Shown here piece after piece: positions 1-6,776 of a stretch of 64,000 nucleotides of DNA. The notes beneath the pieces are model-generated. The model was not told the DNA's origin and searched no databases. It saw nothing but the letters and a program-made list of their open reading frames with translations. Source of the stretch: Desulfovibrionales bacterium. GTDB taxonomy: Bacteria > Desulfobacterota > QYQD01. How positions within the stretch are numbered: position 1 is the stretch's first letter; every line of letters starts with the position of its first letter. The translations under genes and the position numbers were made by a program. The DNA is taken from positions 508,414-572,413 of the forward strand of contig JAQURM010000001.1 in the NCBI GenBank assembly GCA_028715605.1, read 5' to 3'.

Positions 1-395
1 GCGAACGGGGAGAGGACATCGTTATTATGGCGGAAATATTCCTGCGTAAGTATGCCCAAACGGCAGGCAAAAACATAGGTGGTTTTACCCGTGAGGCATT
101 GACTGCCCTTAAGACTCACCACTGGCCGGGTAATGTCCGGGAGCTTGTCAACCGTATAAGACGGGCTGCCGTAATGGCGGAACAACGTTGGATAACCCCG
201 GATAATCTGGAACTTGCGATTGGCCAGGATCAAGGGACAGGGCTTAAGGAAGCCAGTAAGCTTTTTGAGCATAACTTAATAAAAGAGACCCTGGGAAGGC
301 ATGAAGGTAAAATCAGCCAAACAGCCAAGACCCTTAAAATCAGCCGTTCCGAAATGTACTACCTGCTGAAAAAACACGGTATTCAGCGGGCCTAA
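1..395 (+). CDS. Sigma-54-dependent transcriptional activator, C-terminal part (gene begins before the window)
   Basis: The reading frame is open from the window edge and ends at TAA 393-395. The visible ~130 residues begin at the end of an AAA+ sigma-54 activator domain (E-R-G-E-D-I, then a helix and the conserved WPGNVRELVNRIRRA block). They finish with a Fis-type helix-turn-helix (SQTAKTLKISRSEMYYLLKK). Proteins of this family hydrolyse ATP to open sigma-54 promoters. The N-terminal sensory domain lies outside the window, so its signal is unknown. A strong sigma-54 promoter lies 363 bases downstream, in front of the Fap-like operon, so this activator is the obvious candidate regulator. That link is inferred from position only. 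Confidence 0.93.
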   Translation, partial: ERGEDIVIMAEIFLRKYAQTAGKNIGGFTREALTALKTHHWPGNVRELVNRIRRAAVMAEQRWITPDNLELAIGQDQGTGLKEASKLFEHNLIKETLGRHEGKISQTAKTLKISRSEMYYLLKKHGIQRA

Positions 396-757
396 AAGAC
401 TATATTCACCGCAGAGACGCAAAGAACGCAGAGAAAAAAATATTTTTCATCTGAAAAACCCCTTACAGGCGAGACGCCTGTCCTACTGGTAAATAATTGC
501 CCTCTAAAAGTAGGTTGGGCGTCTCGCCTGACTTGTTTCCATCCTCCTTTATGAGTCAATAGCTCATAAACTTTTTGATGTTACCAGCTAATCAATAATA
601 ATTGAATCTATGTTCAAAACTTAGAACCCGTAACCAATTGATATAGTTTCATTTATATCATCACGGGGGAAAGCGTATAAACATTAGAACACTTTAGAGG
701 GGGTGAAGAACGACCGGCTATGATACAAATATACGTAAAATCAATGAATTAAGAAGT
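396..757. other. Noncoding region upstream of the Fap-like operon
   Basis: No gene was seen. Near 405-433 there is a CGCAGAGACGCAAAGAACG-type motif of a dispersed intergenic repeat, followed by an inverted repeat (466-530). An A/T-rich stretch from about 560 to 660 precedes the sigma-54 promoter. Enhancer sites for a sigma-54 activator would be expected here, but I could not define a convincing pair of matching dyads. Confidence 0.6.
466..530. repeat. Inverted repeat element (CAGGCGAGACGCCTG arms)
   Basis: The left arm, CAGGCGAGACGCCTGTCCTAC at 466-486 (shortest core CAGGCG/CGCCTG), is mirrored by GTAGGTTGGGCGTCTCGCCTG at 510-530. The left arm is itself palindromic. The structure resembles a dispersed bacterial intergenic repeat. 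It could form a transcript-ending hairpin behind the upstream activator, although no clear T-tract follows. Confidence 0.75.
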
Positions 758-773
758 TGGCATCCTCTTTGCG
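758..773 (+). promoter_or_regulatory. Sigma-54 (-24/-12) promoter for the Fap-like operon
   Basis: TGGCAT-cctct-TTGCG matches the sigma-54 consensus TGGCAC-N5-TTGCW, with the required GG (759-760) and GC (771-772) ten bases apart. The predicted transcription start near 783-785 leaves a very short leader before the strong ribosome site AAGGAGG (786-792) and the GTG start at 801. An activator of the matching class is encoded just upstream. Confidence 0.85.
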
Positions 774-800
774 ATATAGGGAGGTAAGGAGGGCGCCACG

Positions 801-1118
801 GTGAAGAAAGTGGTAGCAGGTCTAATCTTTCTTGCTTCGCTTTCAGCGTTTGCGGCTTTGGCCCAGGAAAGCGGCGATGCAGCGTCCTTGTTGGGCGAAA
901 AAATTGTCTGCCTTGAGGACGCCGAGTTGCGTCGTATAGCCGGCCGCGGCTTTAGACCCGCCCTGCAGCAGGGTGAAGTCTCCCGGATCATCCTCTGGGA
1001 TGAATGGCGGGCAAAAGGCGATAACGCAAACGCCACCGTTGCCCCTCGGGATATGGGCGCTACGGGAGGTGCGACTGTATCCATATCGATTAGTTCAGCA
1101 AAGAAGGGGGGGATGTAG
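801..1118 (+). CDS. Small secreted protein with DAEL-x2-IAGRG motif, first gene of the Fap-like operon
   Basis: A 105-residue protein starts at GTG 801 behind AAGGAGG. It has a clear signal peptide (MKKVV, then a hydrophobic stretch, cleavage near AALAQ-ES at residue ~22). The mature part contains LEDAELRRIAGRG (about residues 37-49), a DEEL-x2-V-x-G type motif that recurs in the product encoded at 3028-3621. The rest is polar and ends in a Ser/Gly/Lys tail, with no transmembrane segment. By place and size it could correspond to the small periplasmic accessory protein FapA of Pseudomonas, but I see no sequence feature proving it. The start is fixed by the signal peptide and ribosome site. Function is unknown. 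Confidence 0.75.
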   Translation: MKKVVAGLIFLASLSAFAALAQESGDAASLLGEKIVCLEDAELRRIAGRGFRPALQQGEVSRIILWDEWRAKGDNANATVAPRDMGATGGATVSISISSAKKGGM

Positions 1119-1198
1119 GAAGCGGGAAAAAGTAGGAAAATTGATAACATCTGAATTTAGTGAATGGCAGAAAACCAAAAAATCGCAAGGAGGAGAGT

Positions 1199-2080
1199 AT
1201 GAAGAAATCGTTAATAGTATTGGTCGCCATGGCCTTTGTTCTGGCCCTGAGCCTGCCGGCCCTGGCGGATGTGGGGGTAACGGGGACGGTTACCGTGTCA
1301 AAAGACAAAGTGGTGACCGAGACAGTCGACATCGAAAAGGCCCATTACATCGGGGTGAAACAGACTGCTACCCCGACGCATTCTGCTGAGGCTTCAGCAG
1401 TAAAAAATGATGTAAATACGATGAATCAAGTTAATGAATCACCCATTCCGGCTGAACCACCTGTATATATCTACAACGAGATCAACGAAACGTGGCAGCT
1501 TGATCCCAACCATCCGGGTAAGGCCGCAGTACCAATAACAAAAGGCGCCGTAATTAATACGGGCGTTGGCAATGATTCTGCCGGGGTAGTAGGGATCAAC
1601 CAGTCTCCGGGCAGTCTGAACAATCAGGGGAATGCCACCTCTGTCTCTATGGCCGCTGACGGCAACGCTTTTCTCCACGCCGAATCGGCTGCCGAGAAGA
1701 AAAACGGCATAGTGGGGGAAAACGGGAGCGGAAATAGCGTAACTGTCAATGAAATTACTCGGCAGAACACGATAGATGATTCTCTTAAGGGTGTGGCTGG
1801 GATCCTGGGAGTAAACCAGTCTGCAGGCAGTATGAACAACCAGGACAATGCCGCCAGCATGGCTGTGGGGTCCATGTCTATGGCCGCCCTGTCTGAGGCG
1901 GACCTGGGGATGGTCAACAGCGGCAATTGTAGCATGGAAGTCGCAGTGACATTAGCAGACACCCTGGCCAATAATGCCCTCTCCGGGGCCGACGGCATCG
2001 TGGGCGTCAACCAGTCTTCGGGCTGTATGAACAACCAGGCCAATGTCGTGGCCGTCTGTGCAGTTTCTAGCCCGTTCTAA
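1199..2080 (+). CDS. Secreted repeat protein, candidate amyloid fibre subunit (FapB/FapC-like)
   Basis: 293 residues. The start is ATG 1199 because AAGGAGG lies 8 bases upstream and the protein then begins with a perfect signal peptide (MKKSLIVLVAMAFVLALSLPALA). Three imperfect repeats begin near residues 129, 201 and 266. Each has the core G-[IV]-[VL]-G-[IV]-N-Q-S-x-G-x-[LM]-N-N-Q-x-N, and they are separated by 65-72 residues of Ser/Ala/Asn-rich linker. Such Gln/Asn-rich repeats with variable linkers are the hallmark of Fap fibre subunits, which assemble outside the cell. The last repeat carries two Cys eleven residues apart, compared with the C-terminal CxxC of known FapB and FapC. The sequence SEADLGMVNSGN before repeat 3 is shared with the product of 3650-4444. 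Whether it is the major or minor subunit is undecided. It is followed by a strong hairpin. Confidence 0.8.
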   Translation: MKKSLIVLVAMAFVLALSLPALADVGVTGTVTVSKDKVVTETVDIEKAHYIGVKQTATPTHSAEASAVKNDVNTMNQVNESPIPAEPPVYIYNEINETWQLDPNHPGKAAVPITKGAVINTGVGNDSAGVVGINQSPGSLNNQGNATSVSMAADGNAFLHAESAAEKKNGIVGENGSGNSVTVNEITRQNTIDDSLKGVAGILGVNQSAGSMNNQDNAASMAVGSMSMAALSEADLGMVNSGNCSMEVAVTLADTLANNALSGADGIVGVNQSSGCMNNQANVVAVCAVSSPF

Positions 2081-2110
2081 GATGTCTTATCGTTTGTGAA
2101 ACGTGAAACT

Positions 2111-2151
2111 GGAGGCGAGGGAAGGGGGGGTTGTCCCCTTCCCTCGCCTCC
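2111..2151 (+). promoter_or_regulatory. Strong intra-operon RNA hairpin after the first fibre gene
   Basis: A perfect 17-base-pair stem (arms 2111-2127 and 2135-2151, 7-base loop) lies 31 bases after the stop codon. No T-run follows, so it is probably not a full intrinsic terminator. It would suit a partial terminator or a 3'-end stabiliser giving more fibre-subunit mRNA than downstream peptidase and barrel mRNA. Confidence 0.65.
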
Positions 2152-2172
2152 TAAGTAAGTTATCGGTAATTA

Positions 2173-2252
2173 TGTCATTGCGAACGAAGTGAAGCAATCT
2201 CCAGCGAGATTGCTTCGTCGTTCCCCAGAGGTGAACTCCTCGCAATGACAAG
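2173..2252. repeat. Palindromic intergenic repeat (GTCATTGCGA type)
   Basis: GTCATTGCGAACGAAG at 2174-2189 is mirrored by CGCAATGAC at 2241-2249, with an inner pair (GAAGCAATCTC / GAGATTGCTTC). This is a common dispersed bacterial repeat class. It lies inside the Fap-like operon between the first fibre gene and the peptidase gene. Confidence 0.75.
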
Positions 2253-2293
2253 CTGGATAAAATTTTTAATCTTTGAGAGTCCTTAAACAGGCG

Positions 2294-3031
2294 ATGAGAA
2301 GAAGTAATAAAATATCAGCCCTTACAGGTCTTATTTTTATTCTATTATGCGCCTTGCACTCATCTGCCTGGGCAGGCACTGTGGTAGTTCGGATGATGTA
2401 CCGCGGACCGGCCATCTATAAGAAAGTTATCAGTCTGCGAGAAAAAAAGTTCATCAAGATAGTCCCGCAAAGTAAGGATTATAGTTGTGGCGCAGCGGCC
2501 ATGGCCACCATTTTATCCTACCAGTTTGGCAAGGAGACTTCGGAAACGGATGCCATGCAGGGTCTGCTGGAGGTCGCAGACCTTGAGGTGGTAAAGAAAA
2601 AGGGTTTTTCACTTTTGGATTTGAAAAGGTATGCGGAGAATATAGGTTACCGGGCCGGCGGTTTCAAGGTCAAGGCCGACCTGCTCCCAAACATAAACAA
2701 ACCGACGATTGTCCTCATCGATGTCCGGGGGTATTCGCATTTTGTAGTCCTGAAGGGCGTACGCGGGGAGAACGTCTTCCTGGCTGATCCGGCTTGGGGG
2801 AACCGCATTATGAATCTCGCGGATTTTTTAAAGGCATGGAACGGCATTGTCTTCGCTTTTGACGGCCCAAAGCTGGCTGATGCCACCGGGCTGGGGTGCG
2901 AAGACCGGGAGGCTATGCCGGTGGACTGTATTCTCCGAATGAAAAGCCTGGACAGCGCCGGACGATTCATCATGGATCCTTCCCAGCAGAGCGCCATTTT
3001 TAAGACCATTTATCGGGACAGCTTGTTATGA
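2294..3031 (+). CDS. Periplasmic C39-family peptidase of the Fap-like operon (FapD-like)
   Basis: 245 residues with an N-terminal signal peptide (hydrophobic stretch ending LHSSAWA-GT). A C39 papain-like domain covers roughly residues 50-190. The nucleophile is Cys65 in KDYSCGAAAMATIL, the His is His149 in GYSHFVVLKG and the Asp is Asp165 in LADPAWG, so the triad looks complete. C39 peptidases cut substrates after double-glycine leaders. The stand-alone secreted form without an ABC exporter is what Fap operons carry as FapD. Likely substrates are the motif-bearing secreted proteins encoded on either side. The start is uncertain: an upstream TTG at 2273 would add seven residues, and neither has a strong ribosome site. 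The stop overlaps the next ATG (ATGA). Confidence 0.85.
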   Translation: MRRSNKISALTGLIFILLCALHSSAWAGTVVVRMMYRGPAIYKKVISLREKKFIKIVPQSKDYSCGAAAMATILSYQFGKETSETDAMQGLLEVADLEVVKKKGFSLLDLKRYAENIGYRAGGFKVKADLLPNINKPTIVLIDVRGYSHFVVLKGVRGENVFLADPAWGNRIMNLADFLKAWNGIVFAFDGPKLADATGLGCEDREAMPVDCILRMKSLDSAGRFIMDPSQQSAIFKTIYRDSLL

Positions 3032-3621
3032 CGATGAAAATACATAGGTTGCAATTGGCGATAGTGGTGTGGAGTATAGTCCTTAACCTCCTATTCCCTC
3101 ACGCGCTAACGGCCGGTCCACCAAGTGATCTGTTGGGAGTGGAGGCCGAGGCTGTGCCCGAAGAGGAACTGGGAGAAGTGCGGGGTGGCTATGCCGGTTT
3201 CTATTTCGCTTTTGACTTCTCCGGATACTGGAACAATACGAGCGGATGGGGAAGCACAGGCACGGCGCAAAGCTCTGCAACCTATCACAGCGATCTGGGG
3301 AATATTGATGTGGTAGTCAATGATACAACTTATAATAGTGGAGATGTCACTGTCGAGGCATCCTCTACAAGCAGCTCCACCACCATGCCTTTTTCTTCTC
3401 CGACCAGCACGACCTTGAGCACTGGAGATAAGGTCGTCAAGATGAGCGCCTTTGTGGGCGACATAAACCAGACCCAGGGGGTTATTCAGATCTGCCAGGT
3501 GCCCGGCAGCAACAACATAGTAACCACGGTTATGAACCTCCAGCTTACGGTGATAAACCTGAGCGATCCGTCCAAGATCGACCAGTTGTCGTCCATATTG
3601 CCCGGGCTGGTTGTGAATTGA
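3028..3621 (+). CDS. Secreted protein with EEELGEVRGG motif (Fap-like operon, possible FapE counterpart)
   Basis: 197 residues, translationally coupled to the peptidase gene by an ATGA overlap. A signal peptide (MTMKIHRLQLAIVVWSIVLN onward, cleavage near ALTA-GP) is followed at about residues 42-54 by VPEEELGEVRGGYAG, which looks like a double-glycine processing site. The mature region is aromatic and Gly/Ser-rich, then a Ser/Thr-rich stretch (residues ~110-135), then a non-polar tail ending LSSILPGLVVN. One NQTQG motif recalls the fibre repeats. I do not recognise the family. Its place between the C39 peptidase and the second fibre gene suggests an extracellular accessory component or a peptidase substrate. 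Cleavage after the Gly-Gly is inference. Confidence 0.75.
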   Translation: MTMKIHRLQLAIVVWSIVLNLLFPHALTAGPPSDLLGVEAEAVPEEELGEVRGGYAGFYFAFDFSGYWNNTSGWGSTGTAQSSATYHSDLGNIDVVVNDTTYNSGDVTVEASSTSSSTTMPFSSPTSTTLSTGDKVVKMSAFVGDINQTQGVIQICQVPGSNNIVTTVMNLQLTVINLSDPSKIDQLSSILPGLVVN

Positions 3622-3649
3622 TAGTGGGTGCCTATCGGAGAACTCTGAC

Positions 3650-4444
3650 ATGAGCACAAAAGACTTCAGGACAGTATTAAGAGTAACGGTTTTTGCTTGT
3701 ATAATTTTACTATTTTCATGGTTACCAGCCAGCGCGGATATATCGGATACTATAACTGATACCACCGCCACCACCGTTACGGAAGAGACGACTATCGCCA
3801 CGGATATTGTCGTTGGTGTCAGTCAAACGGCTGAGGTTGACCACTCGGCGGCCAGTTCCGGCACGGCTACGGGAACGAGTAATAATAACCAGATAATCGA
3901 GAGCACAGGGATAGAAAAATCTGCCGATATCTGGGCCGATTCATTAAGCGGCTCAAGCGGTATTATCGGCATTAATCAGGCCCCCGGAACGTTGAACAAT
4001 CAAGGGAGCGCCGTGAATGTCACCTATGCCACCGAGGCTTCAGATACCCTACTCCAAGCCACGACGGCCTTGCAGAACCAGAGCTCTGGAAATGAACTAA
4101 GCGCCGACACTTCCGAGATAACTAATGAGATCCACGGCAATGCCTTTTACGGGGCCACGGGCATAATAACCGTCAATCAATCCGCCGGCAGCCTTAATAA
4201 CCAGACCACACTGGTAAACCTTACCGTCGGCGCCAGTTCGGCCGTTTCTCTTTCCGATGCCGACCTCGGTATGCTCAATGCCAATAATAAAGTCATGGAC
4301 GCAGGCGTCTCGCGCACAGATAGCCTGAGCACCTTTGCCCTGCAAGGGGCTAAGGGTATTATCTCCATCAACCAGTCTTCCGGGTGTCTCAACCACCAGG
4401 TTAATGCCATCTCCGTATCCGTGCGAGAATTTACTTTATATTAA
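3650..4444 (+). CDS. Secreted repeat protein, second candidate amyloid fibre subunit (FapB/FapC-like)
   Basis: 264 residues starting at ATG 3650 with a signal peptide (hydrophobic run ending SWLPASA-DI). Three repeats begin near residues 104, 171 and 236, with the core G-I-I-x-[IV]-N-Q-[AS]-x-G-x-L-N-[NH]-Q. The 65-67 residue spacing matches the protein encoded at 1199-2080. SDADLGMLNANN precedes repeat 3, as in that protein. A Cys sits in repeat 3 (SSGCLNHQ), but the second Cys of the paralogue is missing. The linkers are Thr/Ser/Ala-rich. The pair is best explained as major and minor (nucleator) amyloid subunits in the manner of FapC and FapB. Which is which cannot be told from sequence alone. 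Confidence 0.78.
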   Translation: MSTKDFRTVLRVTVFACIILLFSWLPASADISDTITDTTATTVTEETTIATDIVVGVSQTAEVDHSAASSGTATGTSNNNQIIESTGIEKSADIWADSLSGSSGIIGINQAPGTLNNQGSAVNVTYATEASDTLLQATTALQNQSSGNELSADTSEITNEIHGNAFYGATGIITVNQSAGSLNNQTTLVNLTVGASSAVSLSDADLGMLNANNKVMDAGVSRTDSLSTFALQGAKGIISINQSSGCLNHQVNAISVSVREFTLY

Positions 4445-4506
4445 TAAACGACTTATGCTAGCCTAAAGGTAGGGTAAAAGATGTTTTAAGAAAGGATACC
4501 CATACC

Positions 4507-5505
4507 GTGCTACACAAAACCCTTGCCTTTTTGTTTGTTATCTTGGTCTGTTCATCTATATCTCCCCTTTATGCCCTGGCCCAGCAAGAGGAACGAAAGC
4601 CCGTCCCCGGCGTCTCCGTAGAAAAAGGCGGGGCGCTCCTTCCCACGGGGCGATTTGTGCTGGAACCGGCATTTCAATATGCCCATAACTCCAGCAAGCA
4701 GCTTGTTTCCATAAGCGGCTTTAGCATATTCAATGCCATTCTGATCGGCCGGATCGACCTGAAGGAGATCGAAAGAGATATCTATATACCTTCCATAACG
4801 GCCCGGTTAGGTTTCAAGGACATGGAATTAAACGTCAAGGTGCCGTGGATGTACCGGAAAGATAAGGAGACAAACCCGGCCGAAGCAGGGGCGACTGTCT
4901 ATTCCGCTGATGACAGCGGCCTTGGAGACGTCGAGGGGGGGTTTTATTATAGGCTGGTCAATGAGAACGGCGCTGTTCCGGATATCATCCTTAGCCTGGG
5001 CGTCAAATCGGACACAGGACGTGATCCCTACGGGCTGCAAACTGAGACAGTCGGCGGCCAGTTACGCTACAAAGAGTTTCCGACAGGCACCGGGCACTGG
5101 GGTTATTCCGGAGGTCTGATCTTTGTTAAGACTACCGACCCCGCTATTGTATTCCTGAACCTGACGTACTTTTATAATGACTCCAGAGACATCGGAACAG
5201 AGAATGGCACATTTTATGGCGAGGTTGATCCCGGGGACAGCTTTGAATATAACATCGGCACCGTCGTCGCCCTGAACGAGAAGTTTTCCATGAACTTTAC
5301 CCTTAACCAGCGCATTACCGGCAAGACTGTACAAGGCGGTTCAGAAATAGCAGATAGTGATCTTAATGCCATTTCTTTTAACCTGGGCGGCACCTATGCT
5401 ATCTCTAAACGATTCTCTGTAGATATGACCGCCGGGATTGGGCTGACCTCCGATGCCAACGATGTGACGTTACTGTTACGAATACCCATTAATTTTGAAT
5501 TCTAA
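4507..5505 (+). CDS. Outer-membrane beta-barrel protein, candidate fibre-subunit exporter (FapF-like)
   Basis: 332 residues from GTG 4507 with an AGAAAGGA ribosome site. The signal peptide ends near YALAQ. Alternating hydrophobic strands run through the protein and it ends in ...LLLRIPINFEF, with the terminal Phe typical of outer-membrane barrels. Its beginning (VEKGGALLPTGRFVLEPAFQ) and the repeated strand pattern resemble the barrel family that includes FapF, the trimeric secretion pore of Pseudomonas Fap fibres. The N-terminal coiled coil of FapF is not evident. As the last gene of the operon it has the position of fapF. A generic transporter-like barrel is the alternative. Confidence 0.75.
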   Translation: MLHKTLAFLFVILVCSSISPLYALAQQEERKPVPGVSVEKGGALLPTGRFVLEPAFQYAHNSSKQLVSISGFSIFNAILIGRIDLKEIERDIYIPSITARLGFKDMELNVKVPWMYRKDKETNPAEAGATVYSADDSGLGDVEGGFYYRLVNENGAVPDIILSLGVKSDTGRDPYGLQTETVGGQLRYKEFPTGTGHWGYSGGLIFVKTTDPAIVFLNLTYFYNDSRDIGTENGTFYGEVDPGDSFEYNIGTVVALNEKFSMNFTLNQRITGKTVQGGSEIADSDLNAISFNLGGTYAISKRFSVDMTAGIGLTSDANDVTLLLRIPINFEF

Positions 5506-5518
5506 TTTATTCTCTTTC

Positions 5519-5634
5519 GTCATTCCCGTGCAAACGGGAATCCAGTAGCCATAGTTCTGTATTCCTGCCCGCTAGGGTCGGCGTCCTCGTCTCCGCCTGA
5601 GGCGGAGGATGTGGACGGCTTTCGCAGGAATGAC
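5519..5634. repeat. Hairpin-rich intergenic repeat between convergent genes
   Basis: Nested inverted repeats: TTCCCGTGCAAACGGGAA, CTCCGCCTGAGGCGGAG, and an outer ATTCCTGC / GCAGGAAT pair. It sits between the end of the Fap-like operon and the convergent rlmN end. It may serve as transcript boundary, but no classical T-tract is seen. Confidence 0.6.
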
Positions 5635-5672
5635 ACAATTTATACGAAGGCATTACTGTTACACCACACTGG

Positions 5673-6776
5673 CTATTGCCCTGTGCTTCTTAACCCCCCG
5701 CTTTCATATACAACATGGGCGTGCAGTTGCCCGCAAGCCGCCGATATATCGGCGCCCTTGCTCCGGCGGATCATCGTCGTATAATGGTTTTTTACCAATA
5801 TTTGCTGGAAGGCCAGAACTCTTTCCGGTGGCGGGGGCTTGAACTCTGAACCCGGGTAGGCATTAAACGGGATAAGATTGATCTTGGCCCGGACGTTTTT
5901 GAGTAACTTGGCCAAAGCCTGTGCCTGCTCCGGCGCATCATTTACCCCGTATATAAGAAGATACTCAAAGGTTATCATACGCCGCTGCGGCAGGGGAAAA
6001 CGCCGGCAGGCCTCAATCAATACCTCCAGGGGATAAGTCCGGTTTATGGGCATGAGGAAGCTGCGGGTATCATTATCCGGGGCGTGGAGGGAAATGGCCA
6101 GGTTAACCGTAATATCCCTGCCCAGTTTCTCCATTTGTGGGACAAGACCACAGGTAGATACCGTCACCCTGCGGCTGGAAAAGCCGCAGCCCTCATCTGC
6201 CAGCAGTATCCGCAGGCTCTTCAGAACATTTTCATAGTTGGCTAAGGGTTCGCCCATGCCCATAAAGACCAGATTGGTCAGCCCGCCGGGGGCGGACGTG
6301 GACGGCTTCTCCCCGGGGAGAAGTGTCCTTTGGATCGCTAAGACCTGATTTACAATCTCCGGGGCCTTTAAGTTACGTTTGAACCCACCCTTTCCGGTAA
6401 GACAAAACCGGCATCCCATGGCGCAGCCTGCCTGGGATGACAGGCACAACGTGTAATGCCCCTTTTCCGGGATGAGAACACTCTCAATATAGTTTCCATC
6501 GGAAAGCGCAAAAAGGAATTTTTGTGTGCCGTCTTGCGATCTCTCAATCTCTTTGGGATGAAGGTGGCTGATGTAAGAAAGCTCTGATAGTTTTTCCCGC
6601 AGTTCCTTCCCGAGGTTGGTCATCTGGTCAAAGGACGCTACATCACCGCGCCATAGCCAGCGGAAGATCTGCCCGGCTCGAAAACGCTCCAGACCGGCAG
6701 ATAAAACCCAGTCCTCTAATTCGGGCAAGGTCATATCACGTAAGTCTATTTTTGTCGCTTCTATACTTGGCATCAT
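5673..6776 (-). CDS. rlmN: Dual-specificity RNA methyltransferase RlmN (23S rRNA A2503)
   Basis: 367 residues, normal for the family. RlmN is a radical-SAM enzyme that adds a C2 methyl group to A2503 of 23S rRNA (and A37 of some tRNAs). The [4Fe-4S] ligands are Cys118, Cys122 and Cys125 in GCAMGCRFC. The methyl-carrying Cys is Cys348 in ISAACGQL. The N-terminal accessory domain (LPELEDWVLSAGLERFRAGQ) and the MGMGEPLANYENV block are typical. The start codon overlaps the stop of the upstream flavoprotein gene by four bases, so the two are cotranscribed. The C-terminus runs about 20 residues past the conserved Cys region. Confidence 0.96.
   Translation of the reverse strand: MMPSIEATKIDLRDMTLPELEDWVLSAGLERFRAGQIFRWLWRGDVASFDQMTNLGKELREKLSELSYISHLHPKEIERSQDGTQKFLFALSDGNYIESVLIPEKGHYTLCLSSQAGCAMGCRFCLTGKGGFKRNLKAPEIVNQVLAIQRTLLPGEKPSTSAPGGLTNLVFMGMGEPLANYENVLKSLRILLADEGCGFSSRRVTVSTCGLVPQMEKLGRDITVNLAISLHAPDNDTRSFLMPINRTYPLEVLIEACRRFPLPQRRMITFEYLLIYGVNDAPEQAQALAKLLKNVRAKINLIPFNAYPGSEFKPPPPERVLAFQQILVKNHYTTMIRRSKGADISAACGQLHAHVVYESGGLRSTGQ

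Noticed and set aside
2111..2151. Full rho-independent terminator ending the operon after the first fibre gene
   Set aside because: No T-run follows the stem, and the downstream genes complete a coherent Fap-like set.
3106..3801. 231-residue open frame on the minus strand, antisense to the Fap-like genes
   Set aside because: No ribosome site, no family match, and it spans two well-supported plus-strand genes with signal peptides.
1199..4444. Curli (CsgA/CsgB) assignment for the repeat proteins
   Set aside because: The Q-x2-G-x2-N pattern is similar, but the repeat spacing is about 65 residues, not ~22, and no CsgG, CsgE or CsgF gene is present, while a C39 peptidase and barrel are.
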